This document shows positions 1 to 9,645 of a stretch of DNA of 27,366 nt, piece by piece. Each line of letters starts with the position of its first letter. The first letter of the stretch is position 1. The notes beneath the pieces were generated by a model. It was not told the origin of the DNA, did no database searches, and saw only the letters and a program-made list of their open reading frames with translations. The position numbers were made by a program, and so were the translations under genes. The stretch is from MGBC114844 sp910585855 (GTDB taxonomy: Bacteria > Bacillota > Clostridia > Lachnospirales > Lachnospiraceae), in contig CBFFYP010000061.1 of assembly GCA_965646165.1 (NCBI GenBank), positions 1-27,366 on the forward strand. Direction: 5' to 3'.

Positions 1-81
1 ATACGGCTGTACTTTATAGGAACACCGGCTATTTTGTAGCCGGTGTAAATGTCATCCCATTGGGGGTGGCTGAACTGTAAC
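1..81. repeat. End of a truncated repeat or mobile element abutting asnB
   Basis: This stretch does not belong to the asparagine synthetase gene that follows. It holds a perfect 10-bp hairpin (22-31 with 37-46, loop TTTTG) and ends in TGGCTGAACTGTAAC (67-81). Nearly the same 15-mer recurs at 15085-15099, beside the 3' end of the HAD gene. The asnB-like frame has an in-frame TAG at 37-39, and homology to the enzyme begins only at about 82. The simplest reading is the right-hand end of an inserted or recombined element that removed the front of asnB. No transposase is visible inside the window, so the element type is unknown. Confidence 0.45.
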
Positions 82-903
82 GTATTGTTAGATGGGCAAG
101 GTGCAGATGAATTATTTGCAGGATATGTTTATCTTTATAAATATAAGATACAAGAATTATTAGAAAAAAAATCTTTTTTTTCACAGTTAAAAGCTATAGG
201 GACATTGGGAGCTTATTATTCCGTATGGTTAGATCAGATGGATACATCTATATTATTGAAAACTTTAGGAGTTTATGGATATAAAAATTATATTAGAAAA
301 TATCGTGTATATCATCCAAGACAGTTTGGATTAGAAAAGGATTTATTTACAGAAAAATTACAAAAGATAGATGTAAAACGTTCTATAGATAAGAATAAAA
401 CGATAAAAGGTGCTTTAAATCAAAAGTTATATGAAGAATTGTATTATTCAACATTACCTCGTATCCTTCATGATGTAGATAGAAATAGTATGGCACATTC
501 ATTAGAAGTAAGGCTGCCTTTTTTGGATTATAGAATAGTAGAATTTTCTTATACTTTGGATAGCAAGTTTAAGATACGAAATAGTTGGACAAAGTATATT
601 ATGAGAAAAAGTTTAAAATGTTATTTACCAAAAAAAATATATTCTAGAAAACAAAAAATGGGCTTTCCAGCACCGTTTGGAAGGTGGCTTAGAGATAAGA
701 AATATAAAGAAAAATGGAAAGAATATATAGATGCTTTTAAGGATCGTGGAATTGTAGAAAAAAGCTATTTAGAAAAGTATTATAGAGAACATATGAATGG
801 TGAGAAAGATAGAAGTGTATTATTATTTCATGTAATTGCATTGGAGATATGGTTGCAGGAAAATATTGATAGTAAAGAAGAAAAATGGTGTCTTAGTAAG
901 TAG
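49..903 (+). pseudogene. Asparagine synthetase (AsnB-type) C-terminal fragment
   Basis: The reading frame encodes the ATP-pyrophosphatase/amide-transfer half of a glutamine-hydrolysing asparagine synthetase. Visible family motifs are LLDGQGADELFAGY (about residues 13-26), DVDRNSMAHSLEVRLPFLD near the middle, and RKQKMGFPAPFGRWL further on. Full-length AsnB proteins are about 550-630 residues; this one is 284. The N-terminal glutaminase domain with its catalytic Cys2 and the start of the synthetase domain are missing. The first 11 residues come from the preceding repeat, and no good ribosome binding site precedes the ATG at 49. In glycan clusters such proteins amidate sugar acids or peptide-like substituents, but without the glutaminase half activity is doubtful. 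I therefore call it a 5'-truncated pseudogene; a free-ammonia-dependent remnant remains possible. Confidence 0.8.
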
Positions 904-962
904 ATAGATTGTAAAGAGAATGATTGGGCGGTATTTGTAAATAAAAATAAGGAGTATTTATA

Positions 963-2201
963 ATGGAATTATCAGTTGTAATGCCAATACATAATTCAGG
1001 TCAATATTTAAAAGAAGCAATAGGATCTTTAATGGTACAGGAATTTAAAGATTTTGAAATGATATTAGTGGATGATGCATCAGATGATAAGATTACTAAA
1101 CAAATATTAGAGAATATTGATAAAAATAAATATTCTATAAAAGTGATTTGTTTAGATAAATCGGTGGGTGCAGGAGAGGCAAGAAATATAGGATTTCGAT
1201 ATGTAAGCGGCAGGTATACTATTTTTTTAGACTCTGATGATATTTTTGCTCCTGATTTTTTAAAAAAAATGTATCAAGCTATTGTAAAAGAGGATTTTGA
1301 TATATCTATTTGTGGATATACTGAGTTAGACAATTCTTATTTTTATCTTCCAAATAAAGAAAAAATACAAAATCGTGAAGCGGAAGAATGGTTATTAAAT
1401 ATATGCATAGCACCATGGAATAAATTATGTCGTACAGAATATTTGATTTGTAATAATATATATTTTCAAAATCTTTCATCTTGTAATGATGTGTATTTTG
1501 GATGTATGGTTATGAAGTGTACGGATAAGGTTAGTATTGTTGAGGAAGCAGGGCTAATAAAATATAGAACACATATATCTACTCAAATTTCGGCAAATCG
1601 AGATTCTAGGAATTTATTTTATGCGGTAAATTGGTTGTTTTCTCAATTTGCAAATGATGAGATTTTTATAAAACAATGTGCAGCTTTTTTATTGGCAGAT
1701 ATGTTGGAGGAAATTAATAGCTGTAAGAAGGAATCGCAAAATAAAAAGTTATATGAGAATGTAAAAGATTTTTTTCAAAGTGCAAAAATATCATTTACTA
1801 ATAAAATTATAGATAAATATAAAGAAAATGTAATGAGATTACCTTATGAAAGTAGTTGGTATAGGAATTACAATTCATTCGAATGGAAATTGAATTTAAT
1901 GAGAATAGAAATTTTAGAAAAATTAAGAGGTTATAAAAAGATTTTTCTTTGGGGAATGGGAAAGAGAGGTTATGCATTTGAAAAATTTTGTCAAAGAGAA
2001 TCTATTTTTTTGCAGGGAATTACTGATAGAAACAGTAAAAATATAGGAGAATTGACAGAGCAGGGAAATTTAATTGTAGATCACAAAGAGGTTATTGAAA
2101 AAGCGGATTTAATTATTGCATCTAATATGGATATTTACAGATATTTGCTTTTAAAAGAAATAAAAAATAGTATTTTGAATTTGGAAGAATATTGTCCATA
2201 A
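963..2201 (+). CDS. GT2 family glycosyltransferase with C-terminal Rossmann-like domain
   Basis: Residues 1-220 form a GT-A fold transferase of CAZy family GT2. The start LSVVMPIHNSGQYLKEAIGS, the nucleotide-binding ILVDDASDD and the metal-binding DSD (90-92, in FLDSDD) are all visible. The protein should transfer a sugar from a nucleotide donor to a growing lipid-linked glycan at the cytoplasmic face. Residues about 325-412 form a second domain starting KKIFLWGMGKRG, with a later acidic strand end (ITDR) and KADLIIAS. This is the small Rossmann-like module that recurs across the cluster. AAGGAG sits upstream of ATG 963 with good spacing. Donor and acceptor cannot be read from the sequence. 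Confidence 0.88.
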   Translation: MELSVVMPIHNSGQYLKEAIGSLMVQEFKDFEMILVDDASDDKITKQILENIDKNKYSIKVICLDKSVGAGEARNIGFRYVSGRYTIFLDSDDIFAPDFLKKMYQAIVKEDFDISICGYTELDNSYFYLPNKEKIQNREAEEWLLNICIAPWNKLCRTEYLICNNIYFQNLSSCNDVYFGCMVMKCTDKVSIVEEAGLIKYRTHISTQISANRDSRNLFYAVNWLFSQFANDEIFIKQCAAFLLADMLEEINSCKKESQNKKLYENVKDFFQSAKISFTNKIIDKYKENVMRLPYESSWYRNYNSFEWKLNLMRIEILEKLRGYKKIFLWGMGKRGYAFEKFCQRESIFLQGITDRNSKNIGELTEQGNLIVDHKEVIEKADLIIASNMDIYRYLLLKEIKNSILNLEEYCP

Positions 2202-2255
2202 AAGTATAGAAAAAGGATGAGTAAATTTATTTAATATTATAGAGAGGAAATTCTT

Positions 2256-3461
2256 ATGAAAAAGGTATTGATATGGGGAGCAGGGTATTATGCAGAATAT
2301 GTTTATGATGTTATTGACAAGAAAATATGTACTATTGAAGGAATAATAGATTCAGATAAAAAGAAGCAAGGGATGTTGTGGAAAGAAAAATTATTAATTT
2401 ATTCTCCTGAAGAAATTAATAATTTAGAATTTGATAAAATTATTGTTTCTGTTAAAGAGTATATAAGTGTTGAAGCAAAAGCCAAAGAATTATATATACC
2501 TGAAAATAAAATAATATTTTATTGGAAAGATTCTGAAAGTCAAGGAATTTTTGAGAATAGAGCGTTAAGAATTTTGCAAGAAAAGCAGGAAAAGGAAATT
2601 TATAAAAATCGTTTTGAAAGTGCGCCATATGAATGGGGATTAAAAAAAGTGCCAATGATTTATTCTGATGAAAAATTATTAAAAAGGATTATTAAAGACG
2701 GTAGTTCATTGAGTAGATTTGGAGATGGTGAATTTGAAATTATGCAGGGACGGAAGCGCCCATGGTTTCAAAAACCGTCTGTATCTTTACAAAAACGATT
2801 AATTGAGGTTATGGATTCAAAACTAGTAAATTTAAATATTGCAATAGCTCAGAATTTTATGTTTTTGGATCAATATAAAGAGGATGTAGCAGATGGAATA
2901 AGGGCTTATATGTCTAATGGGAATAGAGAATCAATTATTAATTTTTTACCTAATCGAGAATTTTATAATGCGTATGTAACTCGACCATATATTATGTATA
3001 AAGAAAAAAATCATGCAGAGAGGATATTTTTATTATTTAAAAGGGTGTGGGAAGGACGAACTATTATATTAGTAGAAGGAAAATATGCTAGGATTGGAGT
3101 AGGAAATGATTTATTTCAAGGAGCAAAATCGTTGAAAAGAATTTTATGTCCTTCTCAAGAAACTTGGAATAATTATGAAGAAATAAAGGCAGCAGTTTTG
3201 GAGAATGTAAAGAAAAATGATCTGATTTGTATTTCATTAGGACCTACAGCGACCGTTTTGGCATATGATTTGGCATGTCAAGGTTTTCAAGCATTAGATA
3301 TTGGACAGTTGGATAATGAATATGAGTGGTTTTTAGCTAATGCAAAAGAACGTATTAATATAAAGGGAAAAATGGTAGCAGAATTGTATGATTATTATAA
3401 TGGAGGAGAATTTGAGAATAATGTATATGAAAGTCAGATTATTCAAAGGATAGGAAACTAG
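2256..3461 (+). CDS. GT-D fold (DUF1792-like) glycosyltransferase with N-terminal Rossmann-like domain
   Basis: Residues 1-90 are the cluster's recurring module (KKVLIWGAGYYAEYVYDVI, then GIIDSD and FDKIIVSV). From about residue 135 the protein resembles the GT-D glycosyltransferase family, known from the DUF1792 domain of streptococcal Fap1-glycosylation enzymes. The signature SLSRFGDGEFEIM is clear, with FGDGE at 155-159; in that family the DxE motif binds the metal and the UDP-sugar. Later motifs include TIILVEGKYARIGVGNDLF and LICISLGPTATVLAYDL. It probably adds a hexose to the glycan. AGAGAGG precedes ATG 2256. The family call is firm; donor sugar is unknown. Confidence 0.82.
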   Translation: MKKVLIWGAGYYAEYVYDVIDKKICTIEGIIDSDKKKQGMLWKEKLLIYSPEEINNLEFDKIIVSVKEYISVEAKAKELYIPENKIIFYWKDSESQGIFENRALRILQEKQEKEIYKNRFESAPYEWGLKKVPMIYSDEKLLKRIIKDGSSLSRFGDGEFEIMQGRKRPWFQKPSVSLQKRLIEVMDSKLVNLNIAIAQNFMFLDQYKEDVADGIRAYMSNGNRESIINFLPNREFYNAYVTRPYIMYKEKNHAERIFLLFKRVWEGRTIILVEGKYARIGVGNDLFQGAKSLKRILCPSQETWNNYEEIKAAVLENVKKNDLICISLGPTATVLAYDLACQGFQALDIGQLDNEYEWFLANAKERINIKGKMVAELYDYYNGGEFENNVYESQIIQRIGN

Positions 3462-3494
3462 TATAGAGATAGAAAATTAGGTTGGAGGAGCAGA

Positions 3495-5324
3495 TTGATA
3501 AAGCGTTTATGTATTTATGAAACATATGATAAACAAAATATAGTTGATAATTATATTGGAGTTATGCTGAAAGAATTAAAGGATTGTATGAATTTTCTTG
3601 TTGTTGTGTGTAATGAAACTCATGTGGATAGGGGAATAGAGATTTTAAAACAGTATGCTGATATGATTTTTTTTAGAGAGAATATTGGTTTTGATGCAGG
3701 TGCTTTTAAAGATGTTTTGTGTAATTTGTTAGGTTGGGAAAAAGTTTTAGCTTTTGATGAACTTTTTTTAGTGAATGACTCTTTTTTTGGACCTTTTGTG
3801 GAAATGAAAGATATTCTTATAGAAATGGAAGGCAGAAATTTAGATTTTTGGGGGCTTATTGATCACGCAGAGGCAATAAATTCTAATCTAGAATATATAC
3901 CAGCTCATATACAGTCATTTTTTTTATGTATTGATTCTGTTATGTTACATGATATCGCTTTTAAAGAATACTGGAATCAGATGCCATATTATAAAAAAAT
4001 AGATGATGTAGTAAAAAATCATGAAATGGTATTTACGCAATATTTTGTAAAAATGGGATATAGTTATGGGGTATATGCATATACAGCATGTAATAATTCC
4101 AGTAATATCAAAAATAATTTTATTCAGTATATGGTTTTATCCAATGAGTTAATAAGAAAAAGAAATTTTCCATTTTTAAAGAAGCAACAGATTGCTTATA
4201 ATACATTAAATCAACAGACACAAGAAAATTTAAGACAAGCTTTTGATTATATTGATAAGAATACAAACTATGATATTGATTTAATTTGGGAAAATATTAT
4301 TAGAACCTTAGATATGAAAAGTTTGCAACATTCCTTATCTTTGCGATTAATTGTTTCAGATATACCAGTTAAAAAAGTATATAATAAAAAAGTTATTATT
4401 ATAATTTTTGCAAGCTATTTAAATGCTTATGAATATATTATGAATTATATAGATAAATTATTAAAGTTATATGAAGTAATAGTTTATACTAAAAATAAAG
4501 AGGTCTTTGACTGTTATAGAAATAAAAAGATAAGGGTTAAAGAGGGGGAATTTAGAATAGAGAATTTTTATAAAAACTATCAATATATATGTATTTTACA
4601 TGATGAAGATATGTCTTCTCAATTAAATCCAAGCTATATAGCCAAGTCGTATTTTTATGGTGTATGGGATAATTTAGTAAAAGATGAACATTATGTAAAT
4701 AATATAGTATCAGAATTTGAAAATAACAAAAGACTTGGATTTCTTTATCCTCCAAAACCAATTTTTGCAGATTATTTTTCTGCAGATTATGGTTTAAAAG
4801 AAAAGGGGAGTTTTTGGATAAGAGGTTCTTTATTAAATGAATATAATGAAAAATTTACGATTAATGATTGGATAAAAAAGGTGCAATATTTGGGATTTTA
4901 TTCAGAAATTGTAGAAAGTGTAGAGTTTGCTCGTATGAATGAGCAAAATCAGCAGTACTATTTAGAAAAGTTAATAGAACAGATAAAAGGACAATATAAA
5001 AATTTTTTTAATTTTGAAGATATGAAACAGATTATATTTTCTGGAGCAGTAAAGGAATTTTGTAGCAAATATAAAGAAATATTTATTTATGGTATAGGGT
5101 ATATGGCTAGAAATTATAAAAGCATAATTCCTAAAATAGATGGTTATGTCATTTCAGATAATCAAGAAAATCCGATGAAAATAGAAGGAATTCCGGTTTT
5201 TTATTTATCTGAGTTAAAGGCAGAAGATGATATAGGAATTATAATATGTGTATCAGAAAAATATCAAAAAGAGATTATTGAGTTATTAAAAAAGAAAGGA
5301 CATAAAAATTTTATTTGTATATAA
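3495..5324 (+). CDS. RgpF-like rhamnan synthesis protein with C-terminal Rossmann-like domain
   Basis: The first ~520 residues match the RgpF family (rhamnan synthesis F): KRLCIYETYDKQNIVDNYI, FFRENIGFDAGAFKDVL, ELFLVNDSFFGPF and DFWGLIDHAE are typical. A second half follows with IIIIFASYLNAYEYI, ILHDEDMSS and GFLYPPKP. RgpF proteins act in assembly of rhamnose-containing wall polysaccharides and are regarded as glycosyltransferases. Residues 524-609 are an appended Rossmann-like module (KEIFIYGIGYMARNY, DIGIIICVS). The start is a TTG with GGAGGA 6 bases upstream; no in-frame ATG is better placed. The spacing to the next gene is 9 bases, so translation is probably coupled. Confidence 0.82.
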   Translation: MIKRLCIYETYDKQNIVDNYIGVMLKELKDCMNFLVVVCNETHVDRGIEILKQYADMIFFRENIGFDAGAFKDVLCNLLGWEKVLAFDELFLVNDSFFGPFVEMKDILIEMEGRNLDFWGLIDHAEAINSNLEYIPAHIQSFFLCIDSVMLHDIAFKEYWNQMPYYKKIDDVVKNHEMVFTQYFVKMGYSYGVYAYTACNNSSNIKNNFIQYMVLSNELIRKRNFPFLKKQQIAYNTLNQQTQENLRQAFDYIDKNTNYDIDLIWENIIRTLDMKSLQHSLSLRLIVSDIPVKKVYNKKVIIIIFASYLNAYEYIMNYIDKLLKLYEVIVYTKNKEVFDCYRNKKIRVKEGEFRIENFYKNYQYICILHDEDMSSQLNPSYIAKSYFYGVWDNLVKDEHYVNNIVSEFENNKRLGFLYPPKPIFADYFSADYGLKEKGSFWIRGSLLNEYNEKFTINDWIKKVQYLGFYSEIVESVEFARMNEQNQQYYLEKLIEQIKGQYKNFFNFEDMKQIIFSGAVKEFCSKYKEIFIYGIGYMARNYKSIIPKIDGYVISDNQENPMKIEGIPVFYLSELKAEDDIGIIICVSEKYQKEIIELLKKKGHKNFICI

Positions 5325-5333
5325 GGAGAAAAA

Positions 5334-7037
5334 ATGAGATATGTGATTTATGGAGTAAACAGAGTAGCAAAAGATTTTCTGTATTTGTTTGAACAACTAG
5401 AAATTGTATATTTTTTTGATGATACAATAAGAGGAAATTCTTTTTTAAATCGTCCGGTATATTTATTTGATTGTGCTGTCAAAAAAAGAGATTTTGATCA
5501 GATTATTGTATGTGATTTTCAGAAAAAGGAAAAGATACAAAAATTGCAAAATTTAGGGTTGATATATCAAAAAGATTTTGTTTGTGAAGAAGATTTTTTT
5601 AAAGAATTAGATGATATATCTGTTCCAACAGATAAAAAGATAGCAATTTGGGGAACAGGTGTTGTTGCAAAAGAATTTGAATTGTATAGTAAAGAATTAG
5701 ATATAGATTGTTATATTGATACATTTCGATCAAACCATACGTTTTTGGGGATTCGTGTATTAGAACCAATGGAAATAGAAAATTGGGAAGAGTATTTTGT
5801 AATTATTGCAGTAAATAAGGACAAAATGATTAAAAAGAATCTGCAGGAATATGGCATGAAAGAAGGTATAGGATATATTAGTTATCAAAAGATATCCGGT
5901 TTGCCATCCAGTATGTTAAAAAGGACAATTTTTGATTTATCTTATTATGATTTAGAATGTAATACGATGTTGAACCATTTGGAAATTTTTTCAGAAGGGA
6001 ATACAAGGTGCTGTTGTACAACATTTGTGAAACAAAATTTAGATAATATTTTTGAAAAGTCATCTTATGATTTATGGAATTCAAACTTACATAAAATTAT
6101 GTGTCTTTCTACAGAAAATAGAACATATTCTTTTTGTGATAAAAACATATGTCCTCTTTTTATAAAAAAGAAGAAAAAGGAAGGAATTTTTTCAGATAAA
6201 GAATATAAAAAAATGTCTGAAAAACCAGAAGTTTTAGCATTGGGGCATGATTCTTCTTGTAATTTAAGTTGTAGTACATGTCGAAAGGAAGTTTATTATG
6301 TAAAAGGAATAGAATTGGATTTTATTAATAAAATATCAGAAATTATAAAATCGGAATATTTAGGCGGGTGTAAGTTTTTAATATTAGCAGGAGATGGAGA
6401 ATTATTTGCCAGTGAAGTTTACCAAAAGATTTATAAGGATGAAAAATGCAATCCCCCATATATTAGAATACTTTCAAATGGAACATTATTTACGCCTCAA
6501 AAATGGGAAGAACTATCAAGGGGAAAGACAGGAAAAATTATGCTGACAGTTTCTGCAGATGCTTTCTATAAAGAAACCTATGAAAAAATTCGTAAAAATG
6601 GAAACTTTGAAAATCTTAAAAGAAATTTGGAGTTTGCTTCTCAGCTTAGAAAAAGGAATGAATTAAGATATTTTAGATTAAATTTTGTAGTACAAAAAGA
6701 AAATTATCTTGAAATGATACCATTTGTAAAATGGGGGGAGCAGTTAGGAGTAGATGAGGTGTTTTTTACTAAAATATTAAATTGGGGGACATATACGGAT
6801 GAACAATTTCAAGATATTAGTATGCTAGAAAAAGATGGAATAACGCCAAAATTTGAGTTAAAGAAAATTTTAGAAGATCCAGTAATAAAAAATAGCAGTA
6901 TTGTTGATCTTGGAACTATTCAATATGCGCATAAAAGAGATAAGACTGATATTGTAGAGAATTATTATATGTGGGAATTAGAGAAGCGTGGAGGAAAAAT
7001 TTTTGATGATACAAAAGAGAAAAATTCTTTTATATAA
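5334..7037 (+). CDS. Radical SAM protein with SPASM-like Cys cluster and two N-terminal Rossmann-like domains
   Basis: The architecture is unusual. Residues 1-95 (RYVIYGVNRVAKDF) and 100-190 (KKIAIWGTGVVAKEF) are two tandem Rossmann-like modules. Residues about 220-275 are Cys-rich (RCCCTTF at 225-231, then C257, C268, C273 in a YSFCDKNICP context with DLWNS between). This resembles the SPASM/auxiliary 4Fe-4S segment of radical SAM proteins, here ahead of the core. The core starts near 300 with CNLSCSTC (309-316, CX3CX2C) that should ligate the 4Fe-4S cluster and SAM; LAGDGE (351-356) takes the place of the GGE motif. No partner peptide gene is obvious. The glycan context suggests modification of a sugar or aglycone, but that is inference. 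AAGGAG precedes ATG 5334. Confidence 0.78.
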   Translation: MRYVIYGVNRVAKDFLYLFEQLEIVYFFDDTIRGNSFLNRPVYLFDCAVKKRDFDQIIVCDFQKKEKIQKLQNLGLIYQKDFVCEEDFFKELDDISVPTDKKIAIWGTGVVAKEFELYSKELDIDCYIDTFRSNHTFLGIRVLEPMEIENWEEYFVIIAVNKDKMIKKNLQEYGMKEGIGYISYQKISGLPSSMLKRTIFDLSYYDLECNTMLNHLEIFSEGNTRCCCTTFVKQNLDNIFEKSSYDLWNSNLHKIMCLSTENRTYSFCDKNICPLFIKKKKKEGIFSDKEYKKMSEKPEVLALGHDSSCNLSCSTCRKEVYYVKGIELDFINKISEIIKSEYLGGCKFLILAGDGELFASEVYQKIYKDEKCNPPYIRILSNGTLFTPQKWEELSRGKTGKIMLTVSADAFYKETYEKIRKNGNFENLKRNLEFASQLRKRNELRYFRLNFVVQKENYLEMIPFVKWGEQLGVDEVFFTKILNWGTYTDEQFQDISMLEKDGITPKFELKKILEDPVIKNSSIVDLGTIQYAHKRDKTDIVENYYMWELEKRGGKIFDDTKEKNSFI

Positions 7038-8451
7038 TTGGATAAAATTTGATGAAAAGGAGAATAAAGGCGGAGGTGTTACTGTATATATTCGAAATTT
7101 AATTGAAGCCATGATTCAGACAGAGGAATGGGAAATATATTTTATCAGCTCAGGAAGAGCATATAATCGAAAAAGAAAAGAGATTTATATTGAAGAAACA
7201 ATAAATTGTTTTGAAAAGAACTGTAAAACTTACCAGATTGTAAATTCTCCTGTATTATCTCCAGCTTATTTAAGTTTTCCAAATACAGAGGATTATCTTT
7301 ATGAAAGAAAATTAAAAGATATTGTAAGAGAATTTATTGATAAAATTGAGGGTTTGGATATTATACATTTTCAAAATTTAGAGGGATTATCTTTAAGTGT
7401 TTTAGAGTTAAAATCTGAATTTCCTCAGATAAGATTTATATATACTCTGCATAATTATTTTTTATTTTGTCCACAGGTAATGTTATGGAAAAATGATAGA
7501 GAAAACTGTTTAGAAAGACAATGTGGAAGTATATGTATAAATTGTATGCCAAAAGATGTATGGAAAGAGAAAGTGATACAAAATCAACAAATAAATTATG
7601 ATAGAGAACATAATGGATGGGTAGATCCAAATTATTTAAAAGAACAGAAAGTGATGGAAGAAACTTATAAAAATTATTTTAATACTACGCAAGGGAAGGT
7701 AGACAGGAAAAGAGAAGAATTGTTGGCTCGAATTTTTGAAGCGTTTCGTAGAAAGAATATTGAATATATTAATCAGTATATAGATAAAATTCTAGCGGTA
7801 TCTAATAGAGTATATGAAATAGCTGCATCTTTTGGGGTGGAAGTTAGTAAGATGAAAGTGGATTATATTGGTACGGAAATAGCAAAATATCAGTTAAAAA
7901 ACTGTGCCTATCCTTTTTCTGGCGGGATATTTCATATTTGTTATTTAGGATATATGCGAAGAATGAAGGGTTTTTATTTTTTTCTTGAGGCATTAGAAAG
8001 GATGCCGGAAAGTTTGTCGGCAGGAATATCTGTTTCTATCGCAGTAAATATTACAGAGTCTTCTATAATGGATAGAATTAATAGGTTAAAACAAAAATTT
8101 GCAGATATTATTATTTATAAAGGATATAGAAGGGAAGAATTGCCAAGGATATTAAAAAATATACAGTTAGGCATTTTACCAGTATTATGGGAGGATAATC
8201 TGCCTCAGACTGCAATAGAAATGAAAGCGAATGGTGTTGCTGTTTTGTCGAGTGATTTAGGAGGAGCAAAGGAACTGACAAGCGCAAAAGAATTTGTTTT
8301 TAAGGCAGGTAATATAGAGGATTTTACGGAAAAACTTTCTTTTATAATAAATAATCCTAATATTTTACAGGAGTATTGGAAAAATAGCAAACCATTGGTA
8401 ACTATGAAAGAACATATAGACTCTTTAGTAAAATGCTATGATATGGTTTAG
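7006..8451 (+). CDS. GT4 family glycosyltransferase (GT-B fold)
   Basis: This is a GT-B fold transferase of family GT4. The N-terminal acceptor half carries GGGVTVYIRNLIEAM and LDIIHFQNLEGLSLS. The C-terminal donor half starts near FHICYLGYMRRMKGFYFFLE and contains LGILPVLWEDNLPQTAIEMK, with the family's acidic pair, then VLSSDLGGAKEL. A five-Cys patch (about residues 155-180, CP...C....C...C..C) also occurs in related GT4 proteins. I choose ATG 7006 rather than the upstream GTG 6988, because GGAGG at 6990-6994 lies 11 bases before it and would fall inside the longer version. The gene overlaps the radical SAM gene by 32 bases, implying coupling. Confidence 0.86.
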   Translation: MIQKRKILLYNWIKFDEKENKGGGVTVYIRNLIEAMIQTEEWEIYFISSGRAYNRKRKEIYIEETINCFEKNCKTYQIVNSPVLSPAYLSFPNTEDYLYERKLKDIVREFIDKIEGLDIIHFQNLEGLSLSVLELKSEFPQIRFIYTLHNYFLFCPQVMLWKNDRENCLERQCGSICINCMPKDVWKEKVIQNQQINYDREHNGWVDPNYLKEQKVMEETYKNYFNTTQGKVDRKREELLARIFEAFRRKNIEYINQYIDKILAVSNRVYEIAASFGVEVSKMKVDYIGTEIAKYQLKNCAYPFSGGIFHICYLGYMRRMKGFYFFLEALERMPESLSAGISVSIAVNITESSIMDRINRLKQKFADIIIYKGYRREELPRILKNIQLGILPVLWEDNLPQTAIEMKANGVAVLSSDLGGAKELTSAKEFVFKAGNIEDFTEKLSFIINNPNILQEYWKNSKPLVTMKEHIDSLVKCYDMV

Positions 8452-8463
8452 AAAGGCAGGAAA

Positions 8464-9645
8464 ATGAGTGACTTAATTAGTGTTATAGTACCAGTATATA
8501 ATGTGGAGCAGTATTTAAGGAAGTGTCTTGAAAGTTTGCGACTGCAGACTTATAAAAATATAGAGGTGATTATGATAGATGACGGCTCACAGGATCAGTC
8601 AGCTAAGATTTGTGAAGAGTATGCAAAGATGGATTCTCGATTTGTTGTAATTTATCAAAATCATATGGGCGTTTTATATGCAAGGAATAGAGGAATTGAA
8701 TCGGCAAAGGGAAAGTATATAGGATTTGTGGATTCAGATGATTGGATTGATTTGGAAATGTACGAGAATATGAATTTTATTCTTCATAAAAGTGATGTTC
8801 AAATTGTAGCTTGTAAAATGAAAATTTATGACAATGAACAGAAAATATGGTTTGAAGAAAAAGACTGTTTAAAAGAAGGAAAATATTCTTTGGAAAATTC
8901 TGATTTAGTTCAGAGGTTATTTTTTTCTGATACGGGTATGCAGGAATTTAGTCTTAATTTATGGAATAAACTGTTTGATAGAAATCTTATTATAGATAAT
9001 TATAAAAAAGTGGATAAAAGACTATATTATTTTGAAGATTTAGCACTTACTATTTATTGTATGGTACAGGCGAAACATCTTTTTGTTTTAAATAAATCTT
9101 TTTATTATTATCGGCAAAGAAAATTTTCACTATGTCATAGTATAGAAAAAAAATATTTAGAACAGGTTAGTATATTTTATAATTCTATTTTTAATATAGC
9201 AAGTCAAGATGATGCTTTGCAGGGAAGATTGGATCAATTTTTTGTAGATAGAGTAATTTATGGATTAAATCATAAAATGGATTTAAAATTAAAAAAGGAA
9301 ATTCCTTATTGGATTCCACCATTTAAGGAAATTTTAGGAGAACGGCGTATTGTTTTATATGGTGCAGGAGAAGTTGGGAGGTCTTATTATCAAATGTTTC
9401 AATATGTAAATCCAGAGCAGATTGTGTTATGGGTTGACAAAAGAAGTAAGGAATTAAAAGAAAAGGGATATTGTGTAGATTGTATTGCGGTATTATATAA
9501 AACAGAGTTTGATAAAGTACTTCTTGCTGTGAAATCAGAAGACTATGCAAGACAAATAAAAGAAGAACTGTTGTTGAAAGGAATTGCCAAGGAAAAGATA
9601 GTATGGTTTAGACCAAAAAGTATTTTAGAGAGAGAAGAAAAATGA
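8464..9645 (+). CDS. GT2 family glycosyltransferase with C-terminal Rossmann-like domain
   Basis: The N-terminal ~220 residues are a textbook GT2 domain: LISVIVPVYNVEQYLRKCLE, VIMIDDGSQDQS, ARNRGIESAKGKYIGFVDSDDW with DSD at 90-92, and KLFDRNLI. Residues 290-393 repeat the cluster's Rossmann-like module: RRIVLYGAGEVGRSYY, IVLWVDKR, FDKVLLAVKSEDY. The domain order matches the gene at 963, but the sequences are well diverged, so this is an old relative rather than a recent duplicate. GGCAGGA precedes ATG 8464. The stop overlaps the start of the next gene by 4 bases (ATGA), which indicates translational coupling with the small membrane protein. Confidence 0.88.
   Translation: MSDLISVIVPVYNVEQYLRKCLESLRLQTYKNIEVIMIDDGSQDQSAKICEEYAKMDSRFVVIYQNHMGVLYARNRGIESAKGKYIGFVDSDDWIDLEMYENMNFILHKSDVQIVACKMKIYDNEQKIWFEEKDCLKEGKYSLENSDLVQRLFFSDTGMQEFSLNLWNKLFDRNLIIDNYKKVDKRLYYFEDLALTIYCMVQAKHLFVLNKSFYYYRQRKFSLCHSIEKKYLEQVSIFYNSIFNIASQDDALQGRLDQFFVDRVIYGLNHKMDLKLKKEIPYWIPPFKEILGERRIVLYGAGEVGRSYYQMFQYVNPEQIVLWVDKRSKELKEKGYCVDCIAVLYKTEFDKVLLAVKSEDYARQIKEELLLKGIAKEKIVWFRPKSILEREEK

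Noticed and set aside
2452..2655. Antisense frames inside the AT-rich genes (also 4552-4761, 5878-6084, 7436-7630, 9323-9550)
   Set aside because: They are hydrophobic by-products of AT-rich sense codons, lack start signals and overlap well-supported genes.
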